Notes: generated by a model not told the origin, from the letters alone. A DNA stretch of 64,000 nt from Limnohabitans sp. (GCF_023910625.1 NZ_JAAVVW010000003.1:620001-684000); one strand, 5' to 3'; positions 15,613 to 24,078 are shown, counted from the first letter of the stretch. Numbers and translations are program-made.

Positions 15613-16647
15613 TTATCCCTCGCGTGTGCCCAAGAGGCCCTTGGGCCGGAAGATCAGGATCAGAACCAGGAACAAGTAGGGCAAGATCGGTGCGACCTGT
15701 GAAATGGTGAGTTTCGCAAAAGAGTTTTCCTGGGTGGCTGCAGACAAGGCCCAGCCCATGTCTTTGGCCAAAGTCAGGAACGAGTAGTCAATGGCGACGG
15801 CAAAGGTCTGAATCACGCCAATCAAGACCGAGGCCAAGAAAGCGCCGGACAAAGAGCCCATGCCGCCCACCACCACCACGACAAAAATCACCGAGCCGAC
15901 AGTGGCTGCCATGGCAGGTTCGGTCACAAAGGTGCTGCCACCAATGACGCCGGCCAAGCCAGCCAAACCAGTGCCTGCACCAAAAACCAGCATGAAAACA
16001 CGGGGCACGTTGTGGCCCAGGGATTCGACCATCTCGGGGTGTGTCAAAGCTGCCTGAATCACCAGACCGATGCGGGTGCGTGTGAGCAAGAGCCACAAGG
16101 ACAACAACATCAACACGGCCACCAACATCATGAACCCTCGTGTGGCTGGAAACGGTGAGCAGACCAAGCGCACCGCGGCATCAGCCGTTGTACAAGCCTC
16201 TGCCGGAGCCGCGCCCCATACAAAACTGAGGCCATCAACAGAATGGTTGATCAAGGTGAACGCTGAGCTGCGCAAAAATTCTGGTGGCAGAAACTCCACG
16301 GCCGTGCGCCCCCAAACCAGTTGCACCAGCTCCAGAAGCACATAAGACAAGCCAAAGGTCACCAACAACTCGGGGACATGGCCAAAAGGATGAACTTTGC
16401 GCAATGTCACGCGCTCAAAGACGGCACCAAGTGCACCGACGAGCAAAGGGGCAATCACCAAAGCAGGCCAAAAACCCATCCAACCGGAAAGGGTATAGCC
16501 AAAATAGGCGCCCACCATATAAAAACTGGCGTGCGCAAAGTTGAGCACGCCCATCATGCTGAAAATCAGCGTCAGGCCGGAGCTGAGCATGAAGAGCAAC
16601 AGTCCGTAACTGAGACCGTTGAGCATGGAGATGATGAAAAACTCCAT
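15613..16647 (-). CDS. livH: LivH-type ABC transporter permease
   Basis: A permease of 344 residues. The frame is open 44 codons further upstream, but the ATG at 16647 gives the typical hydrophobic start MEFFIISMLNGLSYGLLLFMLSSG and has GGAAAG about 8 nt before it. MGVLNFAHASFYMVGAYFGY is the conserved first-loop motif of the family. A periplasmic-looking insertion of about 40 residues with three cysteines (EACTTADAAVRLVCS) sits mid-protein. It is the first gene after a terminator that follows the binding-protein gene, so its expression is probably read-through from that promoter or from a promoter in the 188-nt gap. Confidence 0.93.
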   Translation of the reverse strand: MEFFIISMLNGLSYGLLLFMLSSGLTLIFSMMGVLNFAHASFYMVGAYFGYTLSGWMGFWPALVIAPLLVGALGAVFERVTLRKVHPFGHVPELLVTFGLSYVLLELVQLVWGRTAVEFLPPEFLRSSAFTLINHSVDGLSFVWGAAPAEACTTADAAVRLVCSPFPATRGFMMLVAVLMLLSLWLLLTRTRIGLVIQAALTHPEMVESLGHNVPRVFMLVFGAGTGLAGLAGVIGGSTFVTEPAMAATVGSVIFVVVVVGGMGSLSGAFLASVLIGVIQTFAVAIDYSFLTLAKDMGWALSAATQENSFAKLTISQVAPILPYLFLVLILIFRPKGLLGTREG

Positions 16648-16730
16648 AAAAACTTTCCAGACCTTCAAGGGTCTAACTGCGTTACCGAAAGTGGGCCAGA
16701 TCAACCGCCCCAATGAAGGGATGCAAAAAA

Positions 16731-16764
16731 CAAAAGACCCGATGAACGTGTGTTGATCGGGTCT
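16731..16764 (-). terminator. rho-independent terminator between binding-protein gene and livH
   Basis: On the minus strand AGACCCGAT and ATCGGGTCT form a perfect 9-bp stem around a 12-nt loop, followed by TTTGTTTTTT. It is 72 bp past the stop of the binding-protein gene and 90 bp before livH. This arrangement usually gives more binding protein than transporter. The rest of the 188-nt gap shows nothing else clear. Confidence 0.85.
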
Positions 16765-16835
16765 GGGCCCACACTGCAAGGCGGTGACTGGACGTCATCC
16801 CCCTCGCATCACTGAACGGTGTTGACGTCCCGTGT

Positions 16836-18068
16836 TTAGCCTGGACGCTTCATCTGGCAGCTGGTAGGCGTGCTGGAGATGAACGATGGGTATTCCTTGA
16901 CGGGAGCCAAGGTCATGCCAGTGTTTTCTGGGCTGTAGGGGAACTTCTTGTCCGCCTTTTGCCAGACCGTCATCCACAAGGGTTGCTGCAGCTGGTGGTC
17001 GGTTTTGCGCATTTGCACTTCACCGTGGTAGCTCTTGAACGTCAAACCCGAGAGGGCCGCTGCCACTTTGACCGGATCGGTCGATTTGGCCTTAGCCATG
17101 GCATCACCCAGAGCGCTGTAGATCGAAATTACGGAGCCTGTGTAGAAGTCATCGTTGAACTTTTGCTTGAACTCGGCCATCCATTTGCCCATTTCACCAC
17201 CCATGTTGTAGTGGTTGTAGGAAATTTGATAGACACGTCCTGCACCCCCTTGGCCCAAGGCGGTTGGAGTGCCGGACACACCGGTGTAGTAGGTGTAGAA
17301 CTTGCCGTTGTAACCGCCTTCATTGGCCGCCTTGATCAGCAAAGCCAGGTCAGAGCCCCAGTTGCCGGTGATGACGGTGTCAGCGCCCGAAGCCTTGATC
17401 TTGGCGATGTAGGGTGCGAAATCACGCACTTGCGCCAAAGGATGCAGGTCTTCACCCACGATTTTCACATCGGGCATCTTGCGTGCAATGTTTTCCTTGG
17501 CAAAACGCACCATTTGGTGGCCGTGAGAATAGTTCTGGTTGAGCAGGTAGACATTCTTGATGTCTTTCTGGTCTTTCATGAACGTGGTCATGGCTTCCAT
17601 CTTCATGGAAGTGTCGGCATCAAAGCGGAAGTGCCAGTAGCTGCACTTGCTGTTGGTGAAATCAGGGTCAACCGCAGAGTGGTTCAAGAAAATGATTTCT
17701 TTGCCGGGGTTGCGTTCGTTGTGCTTGTTCACGGCTTCGATCAAGGCGCCTGCCACCGACGAACCGTTGCCTTGGGTGATGTAACGCACACCCTGGTCCA
17801 TAGCGGCTTTGAGCGCGTTCAAGCTTTCAGCAGGGCTTAATTTGTTGTCAATGCCGATGACTTCAAACTTGACGCCGGCCGGGTTGGTTTTGCTGAACTT
17901 TTCAGCAAAAAACTGAAAGCTTTTGAGTTGGTTGCTTCCCACAGGGGCCATCAAACCAGATAAGGGGTCGATCCAGGCAATTTTGACGGTTTCACCCTTT
18001 TGGGCATACGCCCCCATGGCTGAGGCTGCCAGTGCAGTTGCCGCGATCAAACGAATGGTGGTTTTCAT
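16836..18068 (-). CDS. periplasmic substrate-binding protein of the LIV-type (HAAT) ABC transporter
   Basis: A 410-residue type I periplasmic binding protein with a Sec signal peptide (MKTTIRLIAATALAASAMGAYAQ, cleavage after AYA). The mature part starts KGETVKIAWIDPLSG, as in Leu/Ile/Val-binding relatives. The start at 18068 has TAGGAGA upstream; the longer open frame is discarded because it would hide the signal peptide. It should deliver a small carboxylate-type ligand to LivHM. An acyl-CoA ligase gene lies just upstream and beta-oxidation genes downstream, so a fatty, aromatic or sulfur-containing acid is a reasonable guess, but the ligand is not readable from sequence. Confidence 0.93.
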   Translation of the reverse strand: MKTTIRLIAATALAASAMGAYAQKGETVKIAWIDPLSGLMAPVGSNQLKSFQFFAEKFSKTNPAGVKFEVIGIDNKLSPAESLNALKAAMDQGVRYITQGNGSSVAGALIEAVNKHNERNPGKEIIFLNHSAVDPDFTNSKCSYWHFRFDADTSMKMEAMTTFMKDQKDIKNVYLLNQNYSHGHQMVRFAKENIARKMPDVKIVGEDLHPLAQVRDFAPYIAKIKASGADTVITGNWGSDLALLIKAANEGGYNGKFYTYYTGVSGTPTALGQGGAGRVYQISYNHYNMGGEMGKWMAEFKQKFNDDFYTGSVISIYSALGDAMAKAKSTDPVKVAAALSGLTFKSYHGEVQMRKTDHQLQQPLWMTVWQKADKKFPYSPENTGMTLAPVKEYPSFISSTPTSCQMKRPG

Positions 18069-18097
18069 TTCATGGTCTCCTAGGTTGAGTAACAAAC

Positions 18098-18125
18098 TCG
18101 ATAAGCGTAACCGCTGATTCGATAA
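18098..18125. promoter_or_regulatory. paired TCGATAA direct repeats upstream of the binding-protein gene
   Basis: TCGATAA occurs at 18098-18104 and again at 18119-18125, 21 bp apart (two helical turns), 30-57 bp before the binding-protein ATG. A perfect palindrome TTTGCATGCAAA lies further up at 18181-18192, next to the ligase stop and inside a 7-bp hairpin (18175-18203). These could be regulator sites, but no regulator gene is nearby and chance is not excluded. Confidence 0.3.
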
Positions 18126-18192
18126 ATTCGCTCGGGGTTTGCACCTAAGGCATATCACCCTTGCGACTCTGAATCTGGCTTTTGCATGCAAA

Positions 18193-19821
18193 TCACAAGC
18201 CAGGCAAAACATAGTTGGCCAACTGCTCGCGTAACTTGGTCTTGAGCATCTTGCCGGTGCCGCCCAAAGGAATGGTCTCGACAAAGACCACATCGTCCGG
18301 AATCTGCCACTTGGCGGTTTTGCCTTCGTAGAAAGCCAGTAGCGCTTCATGCGTGACCTCGGCCCCGGGCTTTTTGACCACGCACACAATCGGCCGCTCG
18401 TCCCACTTGGGGTGACGTATGCCGATGCAGGCGGCCATGGCCACGGCCGGGTGCGCCATGGCGATGTTTTCCACATCGATCGAGCTGATCCATTCGCCGC
18501 CGGACTTGATCACGTCTTTCCTGCGGTCGGTGATTTGCATGAAGCCATCGGTGTCGATGGTGGCCACATCGCCCGTAGGGAACCAGCCGTCCACCAAAGG
18601 GTTGCCGCCTTCTTGTTTGTAGTACGACTCAATGACCCAGGGGCCTTTGACCAGCAGATCACCTGCGGCTTTGCCATCGTGCGGCAGGGTTTGACCCTCG
18701 GCGTCCACGATTTTCATGTCAATGCCAAAAATGCAGCGTCCTTGCTTCATGCGCAGCTTCATCTGCTGCTCAGCAGGCAGGCTCAAATGCTTGTTTTTGA
18801 GGGTACAGACAGTGCCCAGTGGGCTGAGTTCGGTCATGCCCCAGGCGTGCAGCACGTCCACGTTGTAGTTCTGACGGAAGGCGTCGATCATGGCGGGCGG
18901 ACAAGCCGAGCCGCCAATCACGGTGCGGCCCAGTGTGCTGAACTTCAAGCCTGCGGGCGCCATGTGGCCCAACAGCATTTGCCACACGGTGGGCACGCCG
19001 GCCGCAAAGGTCACGCCCTCGGCTTCGATCAGTTCGTACACCGACTTGCCGTCCAGCGCAGGGCCAGGGAACACAAGTTTGGCCCCCGCCATGGCCGCGC
19101 TGTAGGGGATGCCCCAGGCGTTGACGTGGAACATGGGCACGACCGGCAAAATGGCGTCGCGGGCAGAAATGCACATCGAGTCGGGCAAAGCAGCGGCATA
19201 CGCGTGCAGCACGGTGGAGCGGTGGCTGTACAAAGCGCCCTTGGGGTTGCCCGTGGTGCCGCTGGTGTAGCACAAGCTGCAGGCGGTGTTTTCATCGAGC
19301 TGCGGCCAGTCGTAGGTGCTGGGCTGCTGCCCCATCCAGGCTTCGTAACTCACCAAATGGGGGATGCCGGTGTCAGCAGGCAGCTTGTCTGCGTCGCACA
19401 GAGCCACATAGTGGGTGATGGTTTTGCAATGGCTGTGCAGCGCCTGTACCAGGGGCAAAAACGTCATGTCAAAACACAGCACCTGGTCTTCGGCGTGGTT
19501 GGCGATCCAGGCCATCTGCTCCGGATGAAGGCGCGGGTTGAGGGTGTGCAGCACGCGGCCCGATCCGCTCACGCCAAAGTAAAGCTCCAGGTGGCGGTAA
19601 CCGTTCCAGGCCAGCGTGGCAATGCGGGTGCCCTGAGGCAGCTTTTGCGCATCCAGTGCGTTGGCCACCTGGCGCGAACGGCGGGCCACCTGGGCCCAAT
19701 CACTGCGGTGGATGTCACCTTCGACCCGACGCGAAACAACCGCGCTGTCGCCATGGTGTTGTTCGGCAAATTCAATCAACGCAGAAATCAAAAGCGATTG
19801 CTGTTGCATCAGTCCCAGCAT
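18193..19821 (-). CDS. AMP-forming acyl-CoA ligase (long-chain fatty acid / DmdB-like)
   Basis: A 542-residue ANL-superfamily adenylating enzyme. The P-loop [17 protein letters not shown] is at 184-200, [10 protein letters not shown] is the A5 motif, [11 protein letters not shown] carries the A7 Asp, and Lys524 in [11 protein letters not shown] is the A10 catalytic Lys. It activates a carboxylic acid to acyl-AMP and then acyl-CoA. The N-terminus ([25 protein letters not shown]) resembles the group often labelled 3-(methylthio)propionyl-CoA ligase (DmdB) as well as medium/long-chain acyl-CoA ligases. AGGAG lies 8 nt before the ATG. It is the first gene of the catabolic block and diverges from selO. 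Confidence 0.92.
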   Translation of the reverse strand: MLGLMQQQSLLISALIEFAEQHHGDSAVVSRRVEGDIHRSDWAQVARRSRQVANALDAQKLPQGTRIATLAWNGYRHLELYFGVSGSGRVLHTLNPRLHPEQMAWIANHAEDQVLCFDMTFLPLVQALHSHCKTITHYVALCDADKLPADTGIPHLVSYEAWMGQQPSTYDWPQLDENTACSLCYTSGTTGNPKGALYSHRSTVLHAYAAALPDSMCISARDAILPVVPMFHVNAWGIPYSAAMAGAKLVFPGPALDGKSVYELIEAEGVTFAAGVPTVWQMLLGHMAPAGLKFSTLGRTVIGGSACPPAMIDAFRQNYNVDVLHAWGMTELSPLGTVCTLKNKHLSLPAEQQMKLRMKQGRCIFGIDMKIVDAEGQTLPHDGKAAGDLLVKGPWVIESYYKQEGGNPLVDGWFPTGDVATIDTDGFMQITDRRKDVIKSGGEWISSIDVENIAMAHPAVAMAACIGIRHPKWDERPIVCVVKKPGAEVTHEALLAFYEGKTAKWQIPDDVVFVETIPLGGTGKMLKTKLREQLANYVLPGL

Positions 19822-19915
19822 GGTGTGTCTCCTGTCAGTTGGGGTTTTTCAATCGGGTCATTGTGCACCCGAGTTCAACGCCAACCCGACCTAAAACCCG
19901 CTAAACCGCGGGTGC

Positions 19916-19933
19916 TTGTCAAGGGCGTGACAA
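19916..19933. promoter_or_regulatory. inverted repeat in the selO leader
   Basis: TTGTCA and TGACAA form a perfect 6-bp inverted repeat with a 6-nt centre, ending 9 nt before the selO ATG. A second 6-bp inverted repeat, ACCCGC / GCGGGT, lies just upstream (about 19896-19913). selO has no visible Shine-Dalgarno, so the repeat could be a protein-binding site or could shape the leader mRNA. The 121-nt gap also has to hold the promoter of the divergent ligase gene. Confidence 0.35.
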
Positions 19934-19942
19934 TCACACCCC

Positions 19943-21490
19943 ATGTCATCTCCCTCTTTGGTCTCCCCCGTCAGCCACCCCCACGACTTGCCTGTGCTGG
20001 ACTGGACGCACCGCCTGACCCAACTGGGTTCCCGATTTTTCACCCCTCTGCAGCCCACGCCGGTGGCCGCGCCGCGCTGGGCCGCCCGCAATGAAGCCTT
20101 GCGCGTCGAGTTGGGCTGGCCGAACGCGCTGTTTGACGACGAACACCTGCAAGCCTTCGCGGGCAATGCGCTGATGGTCGGCTCTCAACCGTTGGCCACG
20201 GTCTACAGCGGGCACCAGTTTGGCCAATGGGCGGGCCAGCTGGGCGATGGCCGCGCCATCTGGCTGGGCGAAGCCGCATCGGCCCAGGGTCCACAAGAAA
20301 TTCAGCTCAAAGGCGCAGGCCGCACGCCCTATTCGCGCGGCGGCGATGGCAGGGCTGTGCTGCGCTCGAGCATCCGCGAATATTTGTGCAGCGAAGCCAT
20401 GCACGGTTTGGGTATCCCGACCACCCGGGCGCTGTGCCTGGTGGCTTCGCCAGAGCCCGTGCGGCGTGAAACCATGGAAAGCGCTGCCGTGGTGGCCCGC
20501 GTGGCCCCCAGCTTCCTGCGTTTTGGGCACTTCGAGCATTTTTCGGCGCAAGGCGACACCGACAGCCTGCGCGCCCTGGCCGACCATGCCATAGCCCACC
20601 ACTTGCCCGAGTGCCGCGAGCGCGCAGCGTTGTGGCAGGGCAATGTGTATGCGGCCTTGCTGGACGAGGTGCAAGAACGCACCGCCAAACTGCTGGCGAA
20701 GTGGCAAGCGGTGGGCTTTTGCCACGGTGTCATGAACACCGACAACATGAGCCTCTTGGGCCTGACGATCGACTACGGCCCTTTCCAGTTCTTGGACGCT
20801 TTTGACCCGGGTCACATCTGCAACCATTCGGACCACCAGGGACGTTATGCCTATGGCCGCCAGCCGAATGTGGCGTACTGGAACCTTTACTGCCTGGCCC
20901 AGGCCCTGGCATCGTTGATCGACGACCAGGAGATGACCCTGCTGGTGCTGGAGGGCTACAAAACCCTGTTCCCCCGCTACTTGGGCGATGCCATGCGCGC
21001 CAAGTTGGGCCTGATCGGCGACTTGGCCCCCGAGTCCGAGCGCGAAGCCGACTGGACGCTGGTGGAAGATTTGATGCAACTCATGGCGGCCGAAAAAGTG
21101 GATTTCACGGTGTTCTGGCGCCGACTGAGCCAAGCCGTGGTGATGCAATCGACTGCTGCTGCTTTGACCGATGCGGGCTGGAGCGCCGTGACCGACTTGG
21201 TATTGGACCGCCCTCGCCTGCTGGAATGGCTGGCGCGTTACACCGTACGCTCAGGCCAAAACAGCTTCTCAGCCATGGGCCAACAGATGCTGCGCAGCAA
21301 CCCCAAATTCGTGCTGCGCAACCACTTGGCCGAAATCGCCATCCGCCAAGCCCAGGCGGGTGACTTCTCGGAAATCGACACCCTGTACAACTTGCTACAG
21401 TCACCCTTCGACGAGCATCCGGGCTTTGAAGCCTATGCTGACTTGCCGCCCGACTGGGCGGGCCAACTGGAAATCAGCTGTTCCTCATGA
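19943..21490 (+). CDS. selO: SelO/YdiU family protein adenylyltransferase
   Basis: The 515-residue SelO pseudokinase keeps [18 protein letters not shown] (about 90-107), the family hallmark. It also has [40 protein letters not shown] with the inverted active-site Asn/Asp, and the C-terminal CSS that corresponds to the Sec/Cys position in the family. SelO proteins transfer AMP from ATP to Ser/Thr/Tyr of redox and metabolic proteins and respond to oxidative stress. Its stop overlaps the msrB start (ATGA), giving direct coupling to a methionine sulfoxide reductase. No ribosome site is seen before the ATG; an inverted repeat occupies that place. Confidence 0.95.
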   Translation: MSSPSLVSPVSHPHDLPVLDWTHRLTQLGSRFFTPLQPTPVAAPRWAARNEALRVELGWPNALFDDEHLQAFAGNALMVGSQPLATVYSGHQFGQWAGQLGDGRAIWLGEAASAQGPQEIQLKGAGRTPYSRGGDGRAVLRSSIREYLCSEAMHGLGIPTTRALCLVASPEPVRRETMESAAVVARVAPSFLRFGHFEHFSAQGDTDSLRALADHAIAHHLPECRERAALWQGNVYAALLDEVQERTAKLLAKWQAVGFCHGVMNTDNMSLLGLTIDYGPFQFLDAFDPGHICNHSDHQGRYAYGRQPNVAYWNLYCLAQALASLIDDQEMTLLVLEGYKTLFPRYLGDAMRAKLGLIGDLAPESEREADWTLVEDLMQLMAAEKVDFTVFWRRLSQAVVMQSTAAALTDAGWSAVTDLVLDRPRLLEWLARYTVRSGQNSFSAMGQQMLRSNPKFVLRNHLAEIAIRQAQAGDFSEIDTLYNLLQSPFDEHPGFEAYADLPPDWAGQLEISCSS

Positions 21491-21894
21491 GAAAAATCAA
21501 CAAATCCGACCAAGAATGGCGTGACCTGCTGGCCGGAAAAGACGCAGAACCGGTGGCCTTTGCGGTCACCCGCCAAGCCGCCACAGAGCGCCCCTTCACG
21601 GGCAAGTACGAGGGCCACTGGTCCAAGGGCACTTACCGCTGCATCTGCTGCGACGCGCCCTTGTTCAGCTCGGACACCAAATTCGACGCCGGTTGCGGCT
21701 GGCCCAGCTTTTCGCTAGCGGCCAGCGACAACGCCATCGAAGAGCGTGTAGACGTCAGCCACGGCATGCGCCGGGTCGAAACCGTCTGCGCCCAATGCGG
21801 CGCGCACCTGGGCCATGTGTTCGAGGACGGTCCCGCCCCCACGGGCTTGCGCTACTGCATGAACTCCGCTTCGTTAGACTTCGAGCCTTCCTGA
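21487..21894 (+). CDS. msrB: peptide-methionine (R)-S-oxide reductase MsrB
   Basis: A 135-residue MsrB with the two zinc CxxC pairs (Cys52/Cys55 in [10 protein letters not shown]; Cys101/Cys104 in [14 protein letters not shown]) and the catalytic Cys124 in [13 protein letters not shown]. It reduces the R epimer of methionine sulfoxide in proteins or as free amino acid, using thioredoxin. A resolving Cys at the more N-terminal position is not evident, so recycling may rely on another thiol. Its start overlaps the selO stop, and yciB follows after 44 nt, so the genes are probably one operon with an oxidative-stress theme. Confidence 0.96.
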   Translation: MRKINKSDQEWRDLLAGKDAEPVAFAVTRQAATERPFTGKYEGHWSKGTYRCICCDAPLFSSDTKFDAGCGWPSFSLAASDNAIEERVDVSHGMRRVETVCAQCGAHLGHVFEDGPAPTGLRYCMNSASLDFEPS

Positions 21895-21938
21895 CCGAAC
21901 CCGGCCGCGCCCTGTTGACGCGGCAACTGACCCCCAAC

Positions 21939-22481
21939 ATGAAACTCATCCTCGACTTTTTCCCCATCCTGCTGTTCTTTGGCGCGTACAAGCTGGCCGA
22001 CATCTACACCGCCACCGCGGTGCTGATGGGTGCGACCGTGCTGCAAACAGCCATCATCTACAAGATGGACGGCAAGCTGCAGACCATGCACAAGATCACG
22101 CTCGTGCTGGTGCTGGGCTTTGGTGCCTTGACGCTGGGCTTGCACGACGAGCGCTTCATCAAGTGGAAGCCCACTATGTTGTACTCGGGCCTGGCCATTG
22201 CCCTGGCCGTGGCGCACTGGTTGTTAAAGAAGAACTTTTTGCACATGCTGCTGGGCACGCAATTGCAACTGCCCCACGCCGTGTGGAACCGCCTGAATCT
22301 GTCGTGGATGCTTTATTGCCTGTTCATGGCCGCCATCAACGCGTATGTGGCGCACTACTTCAGCACCGAAGACTGGGTGAACTTCAAGCTCTGGGGTTAT
22401 GCCTTCCCCTTGGTCTTTATCTTGGGTCAGGGCCTTTACATTGCGCGCTATTTACCCAAAGACGAGGACAAACAGCCATGA
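21939..22481 (+). CDS. yciB: septation protein A / inner-membrane protein YciB
   Basis: A 180-residue protein with about five hydrophobic segments and the YciB/IspZ start [40 protein letters not shown] and [13 protein letters not shown] are further family landmarks. YciB is an inner-membrane protein linked to septum formation, envelope integrity and cell-division complexes. The frame is open upstream within msrB, but the ATG at 21939 gives the normal length. Its stop overlaps the bolA start (ATGA). The neighbouring selO-msrB pair is functionally unrelated; co-transcription is an inference from spacing. Confidence 0.94.
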   Translation: MKLILDFFPILLFFGAYKLADIYTATAVLMGATVLQTAIIYKMDGKLQTMHKITLVLVLGFGALTLGLHDERFIKWKPTMLYSGLAIALAVAHWLLKKNFLHMLLGTQLQLPHAVWNRLNLSWMLYCLFMAAINAYVAHYFSTEDWVNFKLWGYAFPLVFILGQGLYIARYLPKDEDKQP

Positions 22482-22750
22482 TCCAGGCCACTTTGCCCCT
22501 GAGCGAACAAATCCACGTCCGTCTGAGCGAACGCCTGCAACCCACCGAGCTGCGCGTGATCGACGAAAGCGCCCAACACGCGGGCCACATGGGGGCCAAC
22601 GACAGCGGCGTGGGCACCCACATGCGGGTGTGCATTGCTTCCCCTTTGTTTGTCGGCATCAGCCGCGTGCAGCGCCATCGCCTTGTGTATGATGCGTTGC
22701 AAGATTTCATTGACCAGGGTTTGCACGCTCTGGCCATCGAGCTGATCTGA
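22478..22750 (+). CDS. bolA: BolA family protein
   Basis: A small protein of 90 residues with the BolA class II KH-like fold: [20 protein letters not shown] at the N-terminal half, the [12 protein letters not shown] loop, and [13 protein letters not shown] with the conserved helix-turn-helix-like region. BolA proteins act with monothiol glutaredoxins in iron-sulfur handling and affect morphology genes. Its start overlaps the yciB stop. A clear terminator follows the stop by 4 nt, so it ends the selO-msrB-yciB-bolA unit. Confidence 0.92.
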   Translation: MIQATLPLSEQIHVRLSERLQPTELRVIDESAQHAGHMGANDSGVGTHMRVCIASPLFVGISRVQRHRLVYDALQDFIDQGLHALAIELI

Positions 22751-22754
22751 CACC

Positions 22755-22788
22755 GGGCCGTCACCCTTTGGTGACAGCCCCTTTTTTT
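22755..22788 (+). terminator. rho-independent terminator after bolA
   Basis: GTCACC and GGTGAC form a 6-bp stem with a CTTT loop, extended after one mismatch by GGGC / GCCC, and are followed by seven T residues. It closes the selO-msrB-yciB-bolA unit. Confidence 0.92.
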
Positions 22789-22834
22789 GAACCCTTGACC
22801 CACATCTGACACCTCCGTCTCTTAGGAAAACACG

Positions 22835-23608
22835 ATGAAAAAGCAACTGCTCAGCGCCGCTTTGGTGGCCTTGCTGGCTTCCCCCGTTCTGGCGCAAAAC
22901 TTGGCCGTGGTCAACGGCAAGCCTGTGCCCTCTTCCCGCGTCAAGGCTCTGCAGCAGCAGATTGAGGCCTCCGGACGCGCTGTGACGCCCGAAATCATGG
23001 CTCAAATTAAGGAAGAACTGATTGCCCGCGAAGTCTTCATGCAGGAAGCCAAAAAACGTGGCCTGGATGGCAGTGATGATTATAAAAACCAACTTGAGTT
23101 GGCCCGACAGACCTTGCTGATCCGTCAATTGTTCACCGAATTCCAGAAGAAAAACCCGATTACAGATGCCGACATCAAGGCCGAGTACGACAAATACGTC
23201 GCAGCCAACGCTGGCAAAGAATACCGTGCCCGCCACATCCTGGTGGAAAAGGAAGACGAGGCGAAAGCATTGATCGCCGACATCAAGAAGGGGGCCAAAT
23301 TTGAAGACTTGGCCAAAAAATTGTCGAAAGACCCGGGCTCCGGTGCCAATGGCGGTGATCTTGATTGGGCGGCAGCGGGCAGCTATGTGGCTGAGTTCTC
23401 GGCAGCCATGGTCAAACTGGACAAGGGTCAGATGACCGACACGCCCGTGAAGACCCAGTTTGGCTTTCACATCATCCGCGTCGACGATGTGCGTGACGCC
23501 CAATTGCCCAAGCTCGAAGAAGTCAGACCCCAGATTGCCCAGCAGCTGCAACAGCAAAAGCTGAGCGCTTACCAAGAAGGTCTGCGCAGCAAAGCCAAGA
23601 TCCAGTGA
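22835..23608 (+). CDS. periplasmic parvulin-type peptidylprolyl isomerase (PpiC domain)
   Basis: A 257-residue exported foldase. A Sec signal peptide (MKKQLLSAALVALLASPVLAQ) precedes a helical SurA/PpiD-like N-domain (about 25-125). The parvulin domain follows, with YRARHILVEKEDEAKALI, DLAKKLSKDPGSGANGGDL and TQFGFHIIRVDD as its conserved strands. It should catalyse cis/trans prolyl isomerisation in the periplasm and help outer-membrane protein folding. A TAGGAAAA ribosome site lies 4-5 nt upstream of the ATG. It stands alone between two terminators. Confidence 0.94.
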   Translation: MKKQLLSAALVALLASPVLAQNLAVVNGKPVPSSRVKALQQQIEASGRAVTPEIMAQIKEELIAREVFMQEAKKRGLDGSDDYKNQLELARQTLLIRQLFTEFQKKNPITDADIKAEYDKYVAANAGKEYRARHILVEKEDEAKALIADIKKGAKFEDLAKKLSKDPGSGANGGDLDWAAAGSYVAEFSAAMVKLDKGQMTDTPVKTQFGFHIIRVDDVRDAQLPKLEEVRPQIAQQLQQQKLSAYQEGLRSKAKIQ

Positions 23609-23626
23609 TCTGGTCTTTGCTTACTG

Positions 23627-23653
23627 AAAAACGCGACTTCGGTCGCGTTTTTT
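23627..23653 (+). terminator. rho-independent terminator after the PpiC gene
   Basis: ACGCGAC and GTCGCGT form a perfect 7-bp stem closed by a TTCG tetraloop, flanked by A residues on the left and a T-tract (TTTTTT) on the right. It lies 22 bp past the stop and may work in both directions. Confidence 0.95.
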
Positions 23654-23710
23654 GTTTTGTGGTGGCCGGACGGGGTTGGCCTAGACAGGGATCACATGGG
23701 TGGCAGGGCA

Positions 23711-23784
23711 AAAGGCATGGGCGCGGGCTGGGGTTCAGAGGCGCTTCGCTTTGCCACATCACCCCATCCCGCGCCCATGCTTTT
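23711..23784. repeat. long hairpin 1 with conserved 26-nt loop
   Basis: The arms at 23715-23734 and 23761-23780 pair over 20 positions with one mismatch (outer arm GCATGGGCGCGGG). Flanking A/G and T bases add up to four more pairs and a T-tract. The loop 23735-23760 is 26 nt, starts TCAGAGGCGC and ends GCCACATC. The identical loop, inverted, closes hairpin 2 at 23915-23996, whose stem is unrelated. The T-tract makes hairpin 1 look like a back-up terminator on the plus strand. Confidence 0.85.
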
Positions 23785-23914
23785 TTGGGGCGTCTCTGGA
23801 GCACGCATCCCAAACTGTCGGAGCCTTCAGCCCTGCCATGTCTTGGCTAAGCACTAGCCGAAGGCAGCACCAAATTTCACACCTGCACCAGACCCAGAAC
23901 CACGAACGCCCACA

Positions 23915-23996
23915 CCCTGAAGCGGTGGGCACTGGGCGGGGCGATGTGGCAAAGCGAAGCGCCTCTGAGCCCCGCCCAGTGCCCACCGCTTCAGGG
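23915..23996. repeat. long hairpin 2 with the same 26-nt loop, inverted
   Basis: The arms 23915-23942 and 23969-23996 are perfect complements over 28 bp (outer end CCCTGAAGCGG). The 26-nt loop 23943-23968 is the exact reverse complement of the loop of hairpin 1. The stem sequence shares nothing obvious with hairpin 1. No T-tract follows. Between the two hairpins (23785-23914) there is a minor hairpin (about 23838-23859) and no gene. Confidence 0.88.
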
Positions 23997-24024
23997 CTCC
24001 CCCAGGCACTAAGGGCTCCCCCAG
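23993..24024. repeat. 13-nt tandem-like direct repeat beside hairpin 2
   Basis: AGGGCTCCCCCAG occurs at 23993-24005 and again at 24012-24024, and a degenerate third piece (GGGGTCCCC) follows. The first copy overlaps the end of the right arm of hairpin 2. The repeats lie 70-100 bp before the rlhA start. No gene is visible in the whole gap 23609-24095. Confidence 0.55.
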
Positions 24025-24078
24025 AACCAAGGGGTCCCCAAGAGTGACAGGGCTCCGGCATGCCTAAAAGGCACAAAC

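Noticed and set aside
23711..23996. Integron attC sites as the explanation of the twin hairpins
   Set aside because: attC sites keep short core sites at their ends and vary in the loop; here the loop is constant and the ends differ. No integrase or cassette genes are near.
23700..24050. CRISPR array in the repeat-rich gap
   Set aside because: There are only two hairpins in opposite orientation and a few direct repeats; no regular spacer pattern and no cas genes exist in the window.
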